Positions 42,996 through 51,415 of a stretch of 64,000 bases of DNA are shown one piece after another. Source of the DNA: DATGMP01 sp035293565 (GTDB taxonomy: Bacteria > Pseudomonadota > Alphaproteobacteria > BOG-932 > Roseiterribacteraceae); the NCBI GenBank assembly GCA_035293565.1, contig DATGMP010000130.1, forward strand, positions 107,408-171,407. Direction: 5' to 3'. How positions within the stretch are numbered: the first letter of the stretch is position 1; every line of letters starts with the position of its first letter. The notes under the pieces are model-generated. The model was not told the DNA's origin and made no database searches. It saw only the letters and a program-made list of their open reading frames with translations. Made by a program: the position numbers and the translations under genes.

Positions 42996-43254
42996 GGCGG
43001 TATTTGAGCGCAAGGATGAGCGCCGACTGTATCAGCGTGAAGCCGTTTGCCAGAATCAGCGAGAGCGAGCCCACCGCGATCCCATAGCCCAGCCAAAGCG
43101 CGACTCCGATCGTCATCATCATATACATGCCGAGCGAGATTGACCGCGTATCCCGCGTGCGGATGGTCTTGATCGCCTGCGGCAGGAAGCTGCCCGTCGT
43201 CATGGCGGCGGCCGCAAGCCCGATCATCTCGACGGGTGGGATGGCGAAGGGCAT
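42988..43254 (-). CDS. SemiSWEET-type sugar transporter
   Basis: An 88-residue membrane protein with three hydrophobic helices. The PQ motif SFLPQAIKTIRTRDTRSISL is characteristic of SemiSWEET (MtN3/PQ-loop) half-transporters, and a conserved Asn-like residue in SLILANGFTLIQ follows. Two copies form a dimeric sugar pore, usually for glucose or sucrose. It overlaps the HAD phosphatase gene by 8 bases. It lies on the minus strand, 41 bases after the stop of the Zn-alcohol dehydrogenase gene, and may be read with it. Confidence 0.88.
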   Translation of the reverse strand: MPFAIPPVEMIGLAAAAMTTGSFLPQAIKTIRTRDTRSISLGMYMMMTIGVALWLGYGIAVGSLSLILANGFTLIQSALILALKYRHG

Positions 43255-43295
43255 GAGATTGCGAGTCGCTTGCGAGTTCGTTCGGTGCGCGGCGC

Positions 43296-44402
43296 CTAGA
43301 AAGTCAGCACCCCTCGCGCCAGCTTGCCATGCTCCAGATCCTCGAATGCCTGGGCATAATCCTCGATGCGGTATTTCTTGGTGACCAGCTCATCGAGTTT
43401 CAGCAGGCCGCGTTGATAGAGGTCTAGATACACGGGAATATCGTGATGCGGCCGCGATGAGCCGTAACGGCACCCCATGATGCTGCGGTCGACGAAGCCC
43501 AGTTGCGCGACCGGGATCTCGATGGCCGCGCCGGCCGGCGGCACGCCGACGATGACGCAATTGCCGCCCCAGTCGAGCGCGGCGAGCGCGCTCTTCAGGA
43601 CCTTGGTGCTGCCCACGCATTCGAAGCTCCAATCGACCCCGCCGGACCCGAAGGTGCCGACGCGCTGCGTCTTGCTATGGGGCAGCAGGTCGCGGATCTG
43701 CTCGGCGGGATCGCCCAAGCTCGCATCGATGAAGTCGGTGGCGCCGAACAGCTCGGCCATCGGACGCTTGGAGGCCAGCATGTCGACCGCGATGATCCGC
43801 GACGCGCCGGCGATGCGGAGACCTTGGATGACATTGAGCCCGACGCCGCCGACCCCGAACACGGCGGCGGTCTGGCCGGCCCGCACCTGCGCTCTGTTGA
43901 GCACGGAGCCGACGCCGGTCAGCACGCCGCAGCCGATCAGGCAGGCAGATTCCAGCGGAATGGATTTATCGATCACCACCAGCTGGTCCTGCTTGACCAG
44001 CGTCGTCTCGGCGAAGGTCGAGAGCGCCGCGAAATTGCCGACCGCCTGCCCGCCGAGCGCGAAGGGCGTCGAGCGGTTGCCGAGAGTCTGGCGGCAATGC
44101 GTGGGACGACCTGAATCGCATTCGTCGCAATGGCCGCAATTGGCAAGCGTGTGCATCACAACATGATCGCCGGGCGCGAGCTTGGCGACGCCGAGGCCGA
44201 CACGCTCGACGACACCGGCGCCTTCATGACCGAGCACGGTGGGCGCAGGCCATGGGATGGTGCCATTCACGACGCTGACGTCGCTGTGGCACAGGCCGCT
44301 TGCGACGATCCGAACCAATACTTCGCCCGGCCCGGGATCGCGCACCGTCACCGAGGAATTCAGTTCGACTTTTCCGTCGCCGGCATAGAGCAATGCGCGC
44401 AT
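43296..44402 (-). CDS. Zn-dependent class III-type alcohol dehydrogenase
   Basis: A 368-residue MDR-family alcohol dehydrogenase. Catalytic zinc ligands are in SGLCHSD and VLGHEGAG, the structural zinc has all four Cys in CGHCDECDSGRPTHC, and the NAD site is GVGGVGLNVIQG with VDMLASK after it. It oxidises an alcohol to aldehyde, and members of this type serve aromatic or aliphatic alcohols. It begins 6 bases after the IclR stop on the same strand, so the IclR regulator is its probable operon partner. Confidence 0.9.
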   Translation of the reverse strand: MRALLYAGDGKVELNSSVTVRDPGPGEVLVRIVASGLCHSDVSVVNGTIPWPAPTVLGHEGAGVVERVGLGVAKLAPGDHVVMHTLANCGHCDECDSGRPTHCRQTLGNRSTPFALGGQAVGNFAALSTFAETTLVKQDQLVVIDKSIPLESACLIGCGVLTGVGSVLNRAQVRAGQTAAVFGVGGVGLNVIQGLRIAGASRIIAVDMLASKRPMAELFGATDFIDASLGDPAEQIRDLLPHSKTQRVGTFGSGGVDWSFECVGSTKVLKSALAALDWGGNCVIVGVPPAGAAIEIPVAQLGFVDRSIMGCRYGSSRPHHDIPVYLDLYQRGLLKLDELVTKKYRIEDYAQAFEDLEHGKLARGVLTF

Positions 44403-44408
44403 CGTTTC

Positions 44409-45323
44409 TCACCCGCTCATTCGCATCGTGTCTTCGGTGACCGCGAACGGCATCCGACCATTGCTTTTGCGCGTCGCGATCATGCAGCGCGCCACCAGCT
44501 TCGCGGCATATTCCTCGATCCCGTCGGCGCCCAGCGGCTCGGCGAATCCCAGCAGCGAGAGCGTATAGGCGACGTCGCCGTGGGGATTGAACACGGGCGC
44601 CGACATGAGGCCGACCTTATAGTGCTGCGACCGTTCGAGATGTTCGAGATGATAGACATTGTGGCCGAGCTCGGTGATGAGACCGGTCATGGCGTGTCTG
44701 AGCTCGTCGCAATGCGGCGTGAGCGACAGATTCGCGACGACTTCGCCGAGCCTCGATTGCAGCGGCGTCTGCATGGTGACGATATAGCCGCGCTCACGCA
44801 CGGCGGCGAGAATCTCGCGATGCCGCGGCCGGACTTCCTCAGGTTCTTCAGCCAGCCAGCGCTCGACTTGATCCTGCGGCGCCCAGGCCATGAATTGCGC
44901 GCCGAGCGGCGGGATCAGCGGGATGCGCTGCCCGACACGCAGGCTGGCATTGGGCGCCACATAACGGCCTGCGCGCGCGATGGCGATCAGGTCACCGCCG
45001 GTGCGCGCGGTGACCAGCACTTCGAGATCGAGCTCGTTGGCGAGGTCGCGCGCCTCGTCGCGCACGATGTCGATCGCGGGATGGGCTTCGAGCGCGGCAT
45101 GGCCGATCGCGACGAGGGCAGGGCCCAGCGAATAGGTCTTGTGCTTGGGATGGCGTTCGAGAAATCCCTCGCGAGTCATCGCCGTCAGCAGCGCATGGCA
45201 TGATGCGAAATTGAGGCCGAGATGCTGGACCAGCTCCGACAACGAAAAGGCCTCGCTCGGGCTGGCTGCGAGAAAGTTCAGCACATCCATGGCGCGCGAC
45301 GCCGCGAGAGCCGGTCTCGCCAT
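44409..45323 (-). CDS. IclR family transcriptional regulator
   Basis: A 304-residue regulator. The N-terminal winged HTH is FSLSELVQHLGLNFASCHAL (about residues 27-46), followed by an IclR-type effector-binding domain with LEVLVTARTGGDLIAIAR. It is divergent from an SDR/SMP-30/SnoaL operon, and the 110-base gap carries nested inverted repeats, so it probably controls both directions. It ends 6 bases before the Zn-alcohol dehydrogenase start. The effector is likely an aromatic or acyl compound. Confidence 0.92.
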   Translation of the reverse strand: MARPALAASRAMDVLNFLAASPSEAFSLSELVQHLGLNFASCHALLTAMTREGFLERHPKHKTYSLGPALVAIGHAALEAHPAIDIVRDEARDLANELDLEVLVTARTGGDLIAIARAGRYVAPNASLRVGQRIPLIPPLGAQFMAWAPQDQVERWLAEEPEEVRPRHREILAAVRERGYIVTMQTPLQSRLGEVVANLSLTPHCDELRHAMTGLITELGHNVYHLEHLERSQHYKVGLMSAPVFNPHGDVAYTLSLLGFAEPLGADGIEEYAAKLVARCMIATRKSNGRMPFAVTEDTMRMSG

Positions 45324-45380
45324 TCATCTTCTCCCCGAAAACTTGACGGCCATCCTGCCGACTTATAGCGTTCATCACAA

Positions 45381-45411
45381 TGCAATAGCGTTTTCGATAT
45401 TGCAAATATCG
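45381..45411. promoter_or_regulatory. nested inverted repeats, probable IclR operator
   Basis: In the divergent gap between IclR and SDR genes, CGATAT-N5-ATATCG (45395-45400, 45406-45411) and TGCAAT-N12-ATTGCA (45381-45386, 45399-45404) overlap each other. Palindromes of this kind in a divergent gap next to an iclR gene are typical of the regulator's binding site. Confidence 0.5.
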
Positions 45412-45433
45412 CGCGCGACTGGGGAGGATCGCC

Positions 45434-46243
45434 ATGGATTTTGTGACCGAGCTTCTGGGCCTTTCCGGCAAGAAGGCCCTGGTTATCGGGGGTGGGCAAG
45501 GCATGGGCGAATCCATCGCGACGCTGCTCGCGCGCGCCGGCGCCGATGTCGCGGTGCTCGATCTCGAACGCGACAGGGCGGAGCGGGTTGCGGCAAAGAT
45601 CGCTGCCTACGGGATCAAATCGCACCCGTTCGCCGCCGACATGCTCGATCCGGACAAAGCGGTGGCGGCAATCGGCGAAGCGGAGAAGAGTCTCGGCGGA
45701 TTCGATGTCTTGGTCTCGATCGTCGGACAGGCTTTGTTCAAGCCGATCCTCGAGATGACCCTCGACGACTGGGACTTCGATCATCGCCGCAACCTCCGCT
45801 ATTTCTTTGTCGCGGGCCGCGAGGTCGCGGCTTCCATGATCCGACGCGGCAAGCCGGGCGCGATGGCCTGCGTCGCCTCGGCCGACGGCCTGTTCGGCGC
45901 GATTCACCATGCGTCCTATGGCGCGGCCAAAGCCGGTCTCATGCATCTGGTGAAGACGATGGCGCTCGAATGGGCGCCGCACGAGATCCGCGTCAACGCA
46001 GTCGCGCCCGGCACGATCAACACGCCGCGCCTGCCGGAAACGCCGGCCTCGCGCCGGTTCGTTGCGGACTCGCTTCTGCCGATGAAGCGCGCCGGTGTGC
46101 CCGACGATATCGGCAAGGCGTTGCTGTTCCTGGTTTCGAACATGTCGCCCTATGTGACGGGCCAAACGCTCTTCGTCGACGGCGGCTGGAATGCGGCCAA
46201 CCTGTTCGATCCGCGCAAGGTGGAGCTGAAGAAGTCGAACTAG
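45434..46243 (+). CDS. short-chain dehydrogenase/reductase
   Basis: A 269-residue SDR. The glycine loop is GGGQGMGESIA, beta-2 ends in VLDLERD (Asp, NAD-type). The NNAG motif is altered to VSIVGQA, the Ser is in CVASADG, and YGAAK supplies Tyr-Lys. A C-terminal TGQTLFVDGGWNAANL tail is typical. GGGGAGGA precedes the ATG. First gene of the IclR-controlled operon with SMP-30 and SnoaL genes. It likely oxidises the alcohol of the pathway whose lactone is opened by the SMP-30 enzyme. Confidence 0.9.
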   Translation: MDFVTELLGLSGKKALVIGGGQGMGESIATLLARAGADVAVLDLERDRAERVAAKIAAYGIKSHPFAADMLDPDKAVAAIGEAEKSLGGFDVLVSIVGQALFKPILEMTLDDWDFDHRRNLRYFFVAGREVAASMIRRGKPGAMACVASADGLFGAIHHASYGAAKAGLMHLVKTMALEWAPHEIRVNAVAPGTINTPRLPETPASRRFVADSLLPMKRAGVPDDIGKALLFLVSNMSPYVTGQTLFVDGGWNAANLFDPRKVELKKSN

Positions 46244-46255
46244 GAGAACGGCATC

Positions 46256-47149
46256 ATGGTCTCGATCGAAGCTGTCACGAATGTGTCGACCAAGCTGGGT
46301 GAAAATCCGCTGTGGGATGTGGAGGAGCAGCGGCTTTATTGGGTCGATGCGGTCGGCCGGAAGATCTTTCGCGCGGCGGCCGACGGTCGCGATCTGGAGA
46401 GTTGGGACGCGCCGGCCGAGATCGGCTCGATGTGCCTGCGCAGACAAGGCGGCGCGGTGGTGGCGCTCGACACCGGCCTGCATTTTCTCGATTTCGAGAC
46501 CGGCCGCTATGAGAAATTCGCCGATCCCGAAGGAAACCAGCCGGCGGTGCGGCTCAACGACTGCAAGGTCGACAAGCGCGGACGCATGATCGTCGGATCC
46601 TTCGATCGCGAATCCTATGATCCGGCGCAGCCCGGCGTGGCGGTGAAGTCGCGCGGCTCGTTCTTTCGCGTGGATACCGACCTGTCGATTCACACGATCG
46701 AGACCGGGATCGCCTGCTGCAACGGGCCTTGCTGGAGTCCGGACGAGAAGCGTTTCTATTTCGCCGACACGATGTGCGGTCAGATCTTTGTCGCGGATTG
46801 GAATGCCGAAAAGGGCACGCTGTCGAACAAGCGCAAATTTCAATCTTATGGTCCCGAAGGCGGCATGCCGGACGGCGCCACGGTGGATGCCGAAGGCTTC
46901 TACTGGTGCGCCTTCATGGGCCCGGGCGAGCTTCGCCGCTACGCGCCCGACGGCAAGCTCGATCGCACCGTGAAGATGCCGATCCTGAAGGCCTCGAGCC
47001 TCATCTTCGGCGGGCCGGAGCTCGACACGATCTACGTCACCACCATGGACGACCATTTACCGCCCCCCGACGGTCCGATGGGCGGCAGGCTGTTCGCGGT
47101 GCGGGGGCTCGGCATTCGCGGCATCGCGGAGCCGCGCTTCGGAGGCTGA
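46256..47149 (+). CDS. SMP-30/gluconolactonase family lactonase
   Basis: A 297-residue six-bladed beta-propeller lactonase. The metal-binding residues are visible in LGENPLWDVEEQRLYWVD (Glu), GIACCNGPCWSPDEKRFYFAD (Asn) and GGMPDGATVDAEGF (Asp). It hydrolyses sugar or aromatic lactones in the cytoplasm. It lies 12 bases after the SDR stop and 5 bases before the SnoaL gene. In the operon the SDR would make a lactone or keto acid and this enzyme would open it. Confidence 0.9.
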   Translation: MVSIEAVTNVSTKLGENPLWDVEEQRLYWVDAVGRKIFRAAADGRDLESWDAPAEIGSMCLRRQGGAVVALDTGLHFLDFETGRYEKFADPEGNQPAVRLNDCKVDKRGRMIVGSFDRESYDPAQPGVAVKSRGSFFRVDTDLSIHTIETGIACCNGPCWSPDEKRFYFADTMCGQIFVADWNAEKGTLSNKRKFQSYGPEGGMPDGATVDAEGFYWCAFMGPGELRRYAPDGKLDRTVKMPILKASSLIFGGPELDTIYVTTMDDHLPPPDGPMGGRLFAVRGLGIRGIAEPRFGG

Positions 47150-47154
47150 TCGTC

Positions 47155-47622
47155 ATGGATATCGCCGAACTTGCGCACCTTGTTCAGCAACAGGCGGACA
47201 TCGAGGCCATAAAGCAGCTGAAATACCGCTACTGCGCCTTTTGCGACAATGGCTACGACGCCGACGGCATCGCGTCCCTCTACACTGAGGACGGCGTGTT
47301 CGAAGGCGACGGCGGGTGTTTCGAAGGGCGCGAAGCGATCCGGAAATTGTTCAACGGCTCCGACGCGGCTTACGAGTTCGCGATCCACAACGTCATGAAT
47401 CCGATCATCACGGTTGATGGCGACGAAGCCACCGGCGAATGGAAGCTGTTCCAGCCCTGCACCATCAACGGACAAGCCTTCTGGATTTCCGGCGTCTATC
47501 GCGATCGCTACGTCCGGATCGACGGCGCCTGGCGTTTCAAGCACGTGACCGTGCGCCTGCTCTTCTGCACGCCCTATGACGAAGGCTGGGCGAAGACGCC
47601 GTTCGGCATTTCGTTCGGGTGA
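47155..47622 (+). CDS. SnoaL-like (NTF2 fold) protein
   Basis: A 155-residue soluble NTF2-fold protein. The SnoaL_4 pattern is clear: IEAIKQLKYRYCAFCDNGY, LYTEDGVFEGDGG, then the beta-sheet strand FQPCTINGQAFWISGVYRDR. Members act as small isomerases, hydratases or cyclases on polyketide- or steroid-like substrates, often after SDR steps. It is the last gene of the IclR-linked operon, 12 bases before the convergent fumarylacetoacetase-family gene. Confidence 0.85.
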   Translation: MDIAELAHLVQQQADIEAIKQLKYRYCAFCDNGYDADGIASLYTEDGVFEGDGGCFEGREAIRKLFNGSDAAYEFAIHNVMNPIITVDGDEATGEWKLFQPCTINGQAFWISGVYRDRYVRIDGAWRFKHVTVRLLFCTPYDEGWAKTPFGISFG

Positions 47623-47634
47623 CCTAAACTGTTT

Positions 47635-48480
47635 CTAATTCCGCCTGACCGGCTTCTCCCCCACCCGATTCCTGAGCGAGCCGATCTTCTCGATAATGGC
47701 TTCCATCGTCTCGCCGGGGTTGAGGTAGCGGCCCGTAGCCATCGCGACGCCGGCGGGGGTGCCGGTATAGACGATGTCGCCGGTGTGAAGGCTGGTGCGG
47801 TCGTCGACATAGAGCAGCAGCTCGTCGACGCCCCAGATCATGTTGATCGTGCGGTCGTCCTGCCGCACCTCGCCGTCGATCTTCATCGAGATCGCGAGAT
47901 CGATCGGCCCTTTCGGGAATTCGTCGCGCGTTACGATCCAGGGACCGAGGCCAGCGGTGCGGTCATGGATCTTGGCGGAGAACAGATCCATGCCGCCCAA
48001 GGGCGAGCGCTGCAGGTCGCGCGCGCTGACATCGTTGCCGACGGTGTAGCCGAGCAGGCTATCCGAGGGCCGCGTGCGGTCCTCGAGATTGGGCGCGCCC
48101 ATCACCGCCACCAGCTCGACCTCGTGATCGAGCTGATTGGTGATCGGCGGATACCGCACTTCCTCATCCTGGCCCACCAGCGCGCTGTAGGGTTTGAGGA
48201 ACGCGACCGGCTGCGGTGGGCGGGCGAGCTTCAGCTCGTCGAGATGCTTCTGATAATTGGCGCCGACGGCCGCGATCTTGCTGGCGGGCTCGATGGGCGG
48301 CAGGTATTTGTGGCCGGTGAGCTGAACCGTCTTGCCGGTGAAGGGCAGGTCGAGATTGCCCTTGGCGATGCCGGCGCCCCAGTCGAGGATCGTGCCGGCG
48401 ATCTCGCGGCCGGTGTTCTTTTCCGGCTCGACCGCCGCCCAGAAGGTCCGCTTTCCGTCGCTTAAGCGCGCCAGCTTCAT
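47635..48480 (-). CDS. fumarylacetoacetate hydrolase (FAH) family protein
   Basis: A 281-residue FAH-fold enzyme, probably a hydratase, decarboxylase or C-C hydrolase acting on an oxo-acid. The metal-site signatures are DHEVELVAVMG (about residues 116-126) and GYTVGNDVSARDLQ, with SAKIHDRTAGLGPWIV and TGTPAGVAMAT at the C-terminal end. The last gene of a leftward operon with MFS, carboxymuconolactone-decarboxylase and LLM genes; it starts 13 bases after the LLM stop. It fits the lower part of an aromatic or lactone pathway. Confidence 0.9.
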   Translation of the reverse strand: MKLARLSDGKRTFWAAVEPEKNTGREIAGTILDWGAGIAKGNLDLPFTGKTVQLTGHKYLPPIEPASKIAAVGANYQKHLDELKLARPPQPVAFLKPYSALVGQDEEVRYPPITNQLDHEVELVAVMGAPNLEDRTRPSDSLLGYTVGNDVSARDLQRSPLGGMDLFSAKIHDRTAGLGPWIVTRDEFPKGPIDLAISMKIDGEVRQDDRTINMIWGVDELLLYVDDRTSLHTGDIVYTGTPAGVAMATGRYLNPGETMEAIIEKIGSLRNRVGEKPVRRN

Positions 48481-48493
48481 TTCCGCCTCCCGC

Positions 48494-49360
48494 TCAAGAA
48501 AATTTCGAGATCATTTCGTCCGCGTAGCGCCGGATCGCATCGATCTGCAGCCCGAGATCCTTGGTGCCCGGATTATAGATCATCCAAGGTTGGGTGAGGA
48601 TGTGCGTGACGCCTTGATCCTCCAGCCGCCGATAGCCGTCGAAATCGAACACATCATCCGGCGTCGCCAGCACATCGAAATTCGGATCGCGGCCGAGCTC
48701 GGTCCGGTATTGGCGGATCTTCTTGATGCTGGCGATGATCTCGGCCGCCGGTTGCAAATCGGTAAGCCAGCCGTCGCCGAGCCTGGCGGCGCGGCGAAGC
48801 GCGGGCTCGGAGATGCCGCCGCTCCAGACCGGGATCTTGCCCGGCGGCTTCGGGTTCATCTCGACCCGGTCGAACTGGTAATGCTTGCCGTGATAGGAGA
48901 CATATTCGCCGGTCCATAGCAGGCGCATGATCTCGACCATCTCGTCGGCGCGCTTGCCGCGGGTCGAGAAATCCTGACCCAGCAGCTCGAACTCGTCCTG
49001 CGACCAGCCGACGCCGATCGTCATTACCACGCGCCCGCCTGATAGCACCGCCGCGGTCGACACCGCCTTGGCGGCGAGGAACGGATTGCGCATCGGCAGC
49101 ACGAAAGCGTTGGTCGTGAAACGGATCTTTTTGGTGACCGTCGCCATGCCGCCGATCGCGACCCACTGGTCGGGCCAGTCGGTGAATTCGGGCCAGCGGC
49201 GCGAGCCGTCCTTCGTGTAGGGGTAGGGGACTTTGAGCTTTTCCGGATTCACCGTGTGGTCCGAAAGACCGATCATCGCCCAGCCGGTCTCGTCGGCGAC
49301 CTTGGCCAGCTCGGGCAGATGAGCGACGGGAGTGAAGGAGCCGGAAAGGACGAATTTCAT
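48494..49360 (-). CDS. LLM class flavin-/F420-dependent oxidoreductase
   Basis: A 288-residue luciferase-like oxidoreductase. It has AKVADETGWAMIGLSDH near residues 19-35, KIRFTTNAFVLPMRNPFLAA, VSTAAVLSGGRVVMTIGVGW and PVWSGGISEPALRRAARLGD, all typical of TIGR03619-like LLM proteins. It lies between the carboxymuconolactone-decarboxylase-like gene (38-base gap) and the FAH gene (13-base gap). Its likely role is oxidation or hydride transfer on the substrate later cleaved by the FAH enzyme. Confidence 0.87.
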   Translation of the reverse strand: MKFVLSGSFTPVAHLPELAKVADETGWAMIGLSDHTVNPEKLKVPYPYTKDGSRRWPEFTDWPDQWVAIGGMATVTKKIRFTTNAFVLPMRNPFLAAKAVSTAAVLSGGRVVMTIGVGWSQDEFELLGQDFSTRGKRADEMVEIMRLLWTGEYVSYHGKHYQFDRVEMNPKPPGKIPVWSGGISEPALRRAARLGDGWLTDLQPAAEIIASIKKIRQYRTELGRDPNFDVLATPDDVFDFDGYRRLEDQGVTHILTQPWMIYNPGTKDLGLQIDAIRRYADEMISKFS

Positions 49361-49398
49361 GGATGCGCCTGCGAATGGGAGCTTGACGGCCCAACGAC

Positions 49399-50022
49399 CT
49401 ATCGCACCGGGGGCTCCCCGGCAAGCGGCGGAAGCGGCTTGGCGCCCGGCGGCAGGCCCACTTCCCCGACATCCAGCAGCATCGACACGCTGGCATAGAG
49501 GCCGGCGAGACCGATCAGGTCGACAAGCTGCTTCTCGCCCAACAATTCGCGGGCCTGCTTGAAGGTCGCATCCGAAATGCGGCGCTTGGCGTAAAGCTCC
49601 GTCAGCAAATCATAGACCGCCGCCTCATCCGGCTGCATCGCTTCCGGCCGCTTGCCATGGGCGATCGCGTCAGCGGTGGCGGCCGAGACGCCGGTCTTCA
49701 TCGCCATCGGGTAGTGGCCGAACCATTCATACTCCGCGTTCCATTGCCGCGCGGTGACCAGGATCGCGATCTCCTCCAAGCGAGGCGGCAGGGTGGTCGG
49801 CGCACGCAGATAGTCGGCGAGCGCCTGAACGCGGTCGGTCAGAACCGGGCTGCGGAGCATGATGTTGAACGGGCCGGAGAGCATCGGCAGCTTGGCCGCG
49901 GATTGCTTCTGCGCGTCGGTCATCGTCTTTGGGTCGAGCTGCGGAAAGCGATCGGGCCGCGAATCCTGCGCGTGAACAGGCGTCGCGGCGAGGAGCGCCG
50001 CGAGCAGAATGGCGATGCGCAT
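49399..50022 (-). CDS. exported carboxymuconolactone decarboxylase-like protein
   Basis: A 207-residue protein with a Sec signal peptide (MRIAILLAALLAATPVHAQD). The mature part is a CMD/AhpD-like helical domain: LEEIAILVTARQWNAEYEWF, then GHYPMAMKTGV, which matches the CMD pattern with its His but without the AhpD CxxC pair. CMD enzymes are normally cytoplasmic, so export is unusual. The ATG at 50022 gives the signal peptide and lies 5 bases after the MFS gene stop, so they are transcribed together. Confidence 0.82.
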   Translation of the reverse strand: MRIAILLAALLAATPVHAQDSRPDRFPQLDPKTMTDAQKQSAAKLPMLSGPFNIMLRSPVLTDRVQALADYLRAPTTLPPRLEEIAILVTARQWNAEYEWFGHYPMAMKTGVSAATADAIAHGKRPEAMQPDEAAVYDLLTELYAKRRISDATFKQARELLGEKQLVDLIGLAGLYASVSMLLDVGEVGLPPGAKPLPPLAGEPPVR

Positions 50023-50027
50023 AAGCC

Positions 50028-51320
50028 CTATTCCGCGGCGGTCTCGGCCGCTTTGCGACCCGTTGGGAGCTGACGCCAGCCAGCGAACGCCAGCACGCTT
50101 GCGAGAAACAGCACACCGACGCCGACGAAAGCATTGTGCAGGCCGACCGCAAAGGCCAACGGCCAAATAATGAACGGATTCGCCAAGTCGCCGACGTAGC
50201 GCATGGTGTAGCTCGCGCCGATCGCGCGGGCTCGGATCGCCGGCGCAGCGCGCGCGACGATCAGATCCGCGATCAACGGATTCGCGATTCCGGTGCCGAT
50301 ACCCAGTATAGCGCAGCCGCCGGCAATCGGGATTGCGCTATGGGACAGGCCCATGATCGTGATTCCGGCGCCCTGCGACAAGAAGCAGAGATAGAGGATC
50401 GTGTTGCCGCTGAGGTGTGGCCGAAAACGGCCGTAGAACAGTGCCGTCAGCCCGACCATGAAGGCGCCGGTCAAGATGATGTTCGATTGCGTGCTGGGCT
50501 GCACGATGCCGTCGTCGCGCAGCAGGAACGACACCTGGATGTTCGGCATGTAGACCGCGACGAACATCGGCACGATCAGCAGATAGACGGGCCACAATCC
50601 CCAGATCGAGCCGCGCCTTTCCGTCTTGATCGAAGTCGCGCGGGCACGGGGCTTGGAGGCCGGCAGATATTTGATGCCGAGCAAGAGCACGGCGAAGGAT
50701 AGCAGGTAGAGCGCGAAGGGGAGGCGCCAGCCGCCATAATCACCAAGCCAGCCGGCCAGCTTGATCATGAGCACGCCGGCGAAGGAGCCGGTCGCGCTCT
50801 GATAGCCAAGAATCCGTGCGCGCGCCTCGGGACTGAAATACTCGGCAATCGAGGTGATCATCGCGGTCATGCTGCCGGCAGTCGCCAGTCCCAGCACGAA
50901 GCGCGAGACCATCAGCCCCGTCGCGGAATCGAGATAGAGGCCGGCCGAACCCGAGACGCCGTAGACGGCGAGAATCGTCAGAAGGAAAGGTTTCGACCCC
51001 ATTCTGTCGATCAGCCAGCCGCAAAGCGGACCGCCCAGAATAATGCCGAGGGCCGGCATGGTCATGATCATCTGGGCCACCAGATCGCCATGCTGCGCAC
51101 CGTTGGCGGATAAGAGGCCCGCCAGCGCCGTGATCAGTCGGGCGACCAGGTCGTCTTGGCCGCCCTTGGCCGCGAAATAGGCGGCGGCCTCGTGCGCAAC
51201 GGGGGTCATGGCCGAGACCACGATCGCCATCATCAGCCCGCCGGACAGCATGACGGCGACCGTCATCCATTCGTGGAAGCCCTTGATGGTCGAGTGCGTG
51301 CCGACGGATTGGTCGCTCAC
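50028..51320 (-). CDS. MFS transporter
   Basis: A 430-residue major facilitator superfamily permease with about 12 hydrophobic helices. The loop after helix 2 reads GGPLCGWLIDRMGSKPFLL, the classic G-x-L-x-D-R-x-G motif A. A long central loop (SKPRARATSIKTERRGSI) separates the halves. It probably imports the organic acid degraded by the operon (CMD-like, LLM, FAH). It is the first gene of that operon and is divergent from the cupin/LLM pair. Confidence 0.9.
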   Translation of the reverse strand: MSDQSVGTHSTIKGFHEWMTVAVMLSGGLMMAIVVSAMTPVAHEAAAYFAAKGGQDDLVARLITALAGLLSANGAQHGDLVAQMIMTMPALGIILGGPLCGWLIDRMGSKPFLLTILAVYGVSGSAGLYLDSATGLMVSRFVLGLATAGSMTAMITSIAEYFSPEARARILGYQSATGSFAGVLMIKLAGWLGDYGGWRLPFALYLLSFAVLLLGIKYLPASKPRARATSIKTERRGSIWGLWPVYLLIVPMFVAVYMPNIQVSFLLRDDGIVQPSTQSNIILTGAFMVGLTALFYGRFRPHLSGNTILYLCFLSQGAGITIMGLSHSAIPIAGGCAILGIGTGIANPLIADLIVARAAPAIRARAIGASYTMRYVGDLANPFIIWPLAFAVGLHNAFVGVGVLFLASVLAFAGWRQLPTGRKAAETAAE

Positions 51321-51415
51321 CCTTTTTCCTCCCGCCTCTCGCCTTTTCTCCCTCGACGATACCCGCTCGCGGGCCGATAGTCATGGCATTTGAAACAACC
51401 GGTTGGTTGGGGAAA

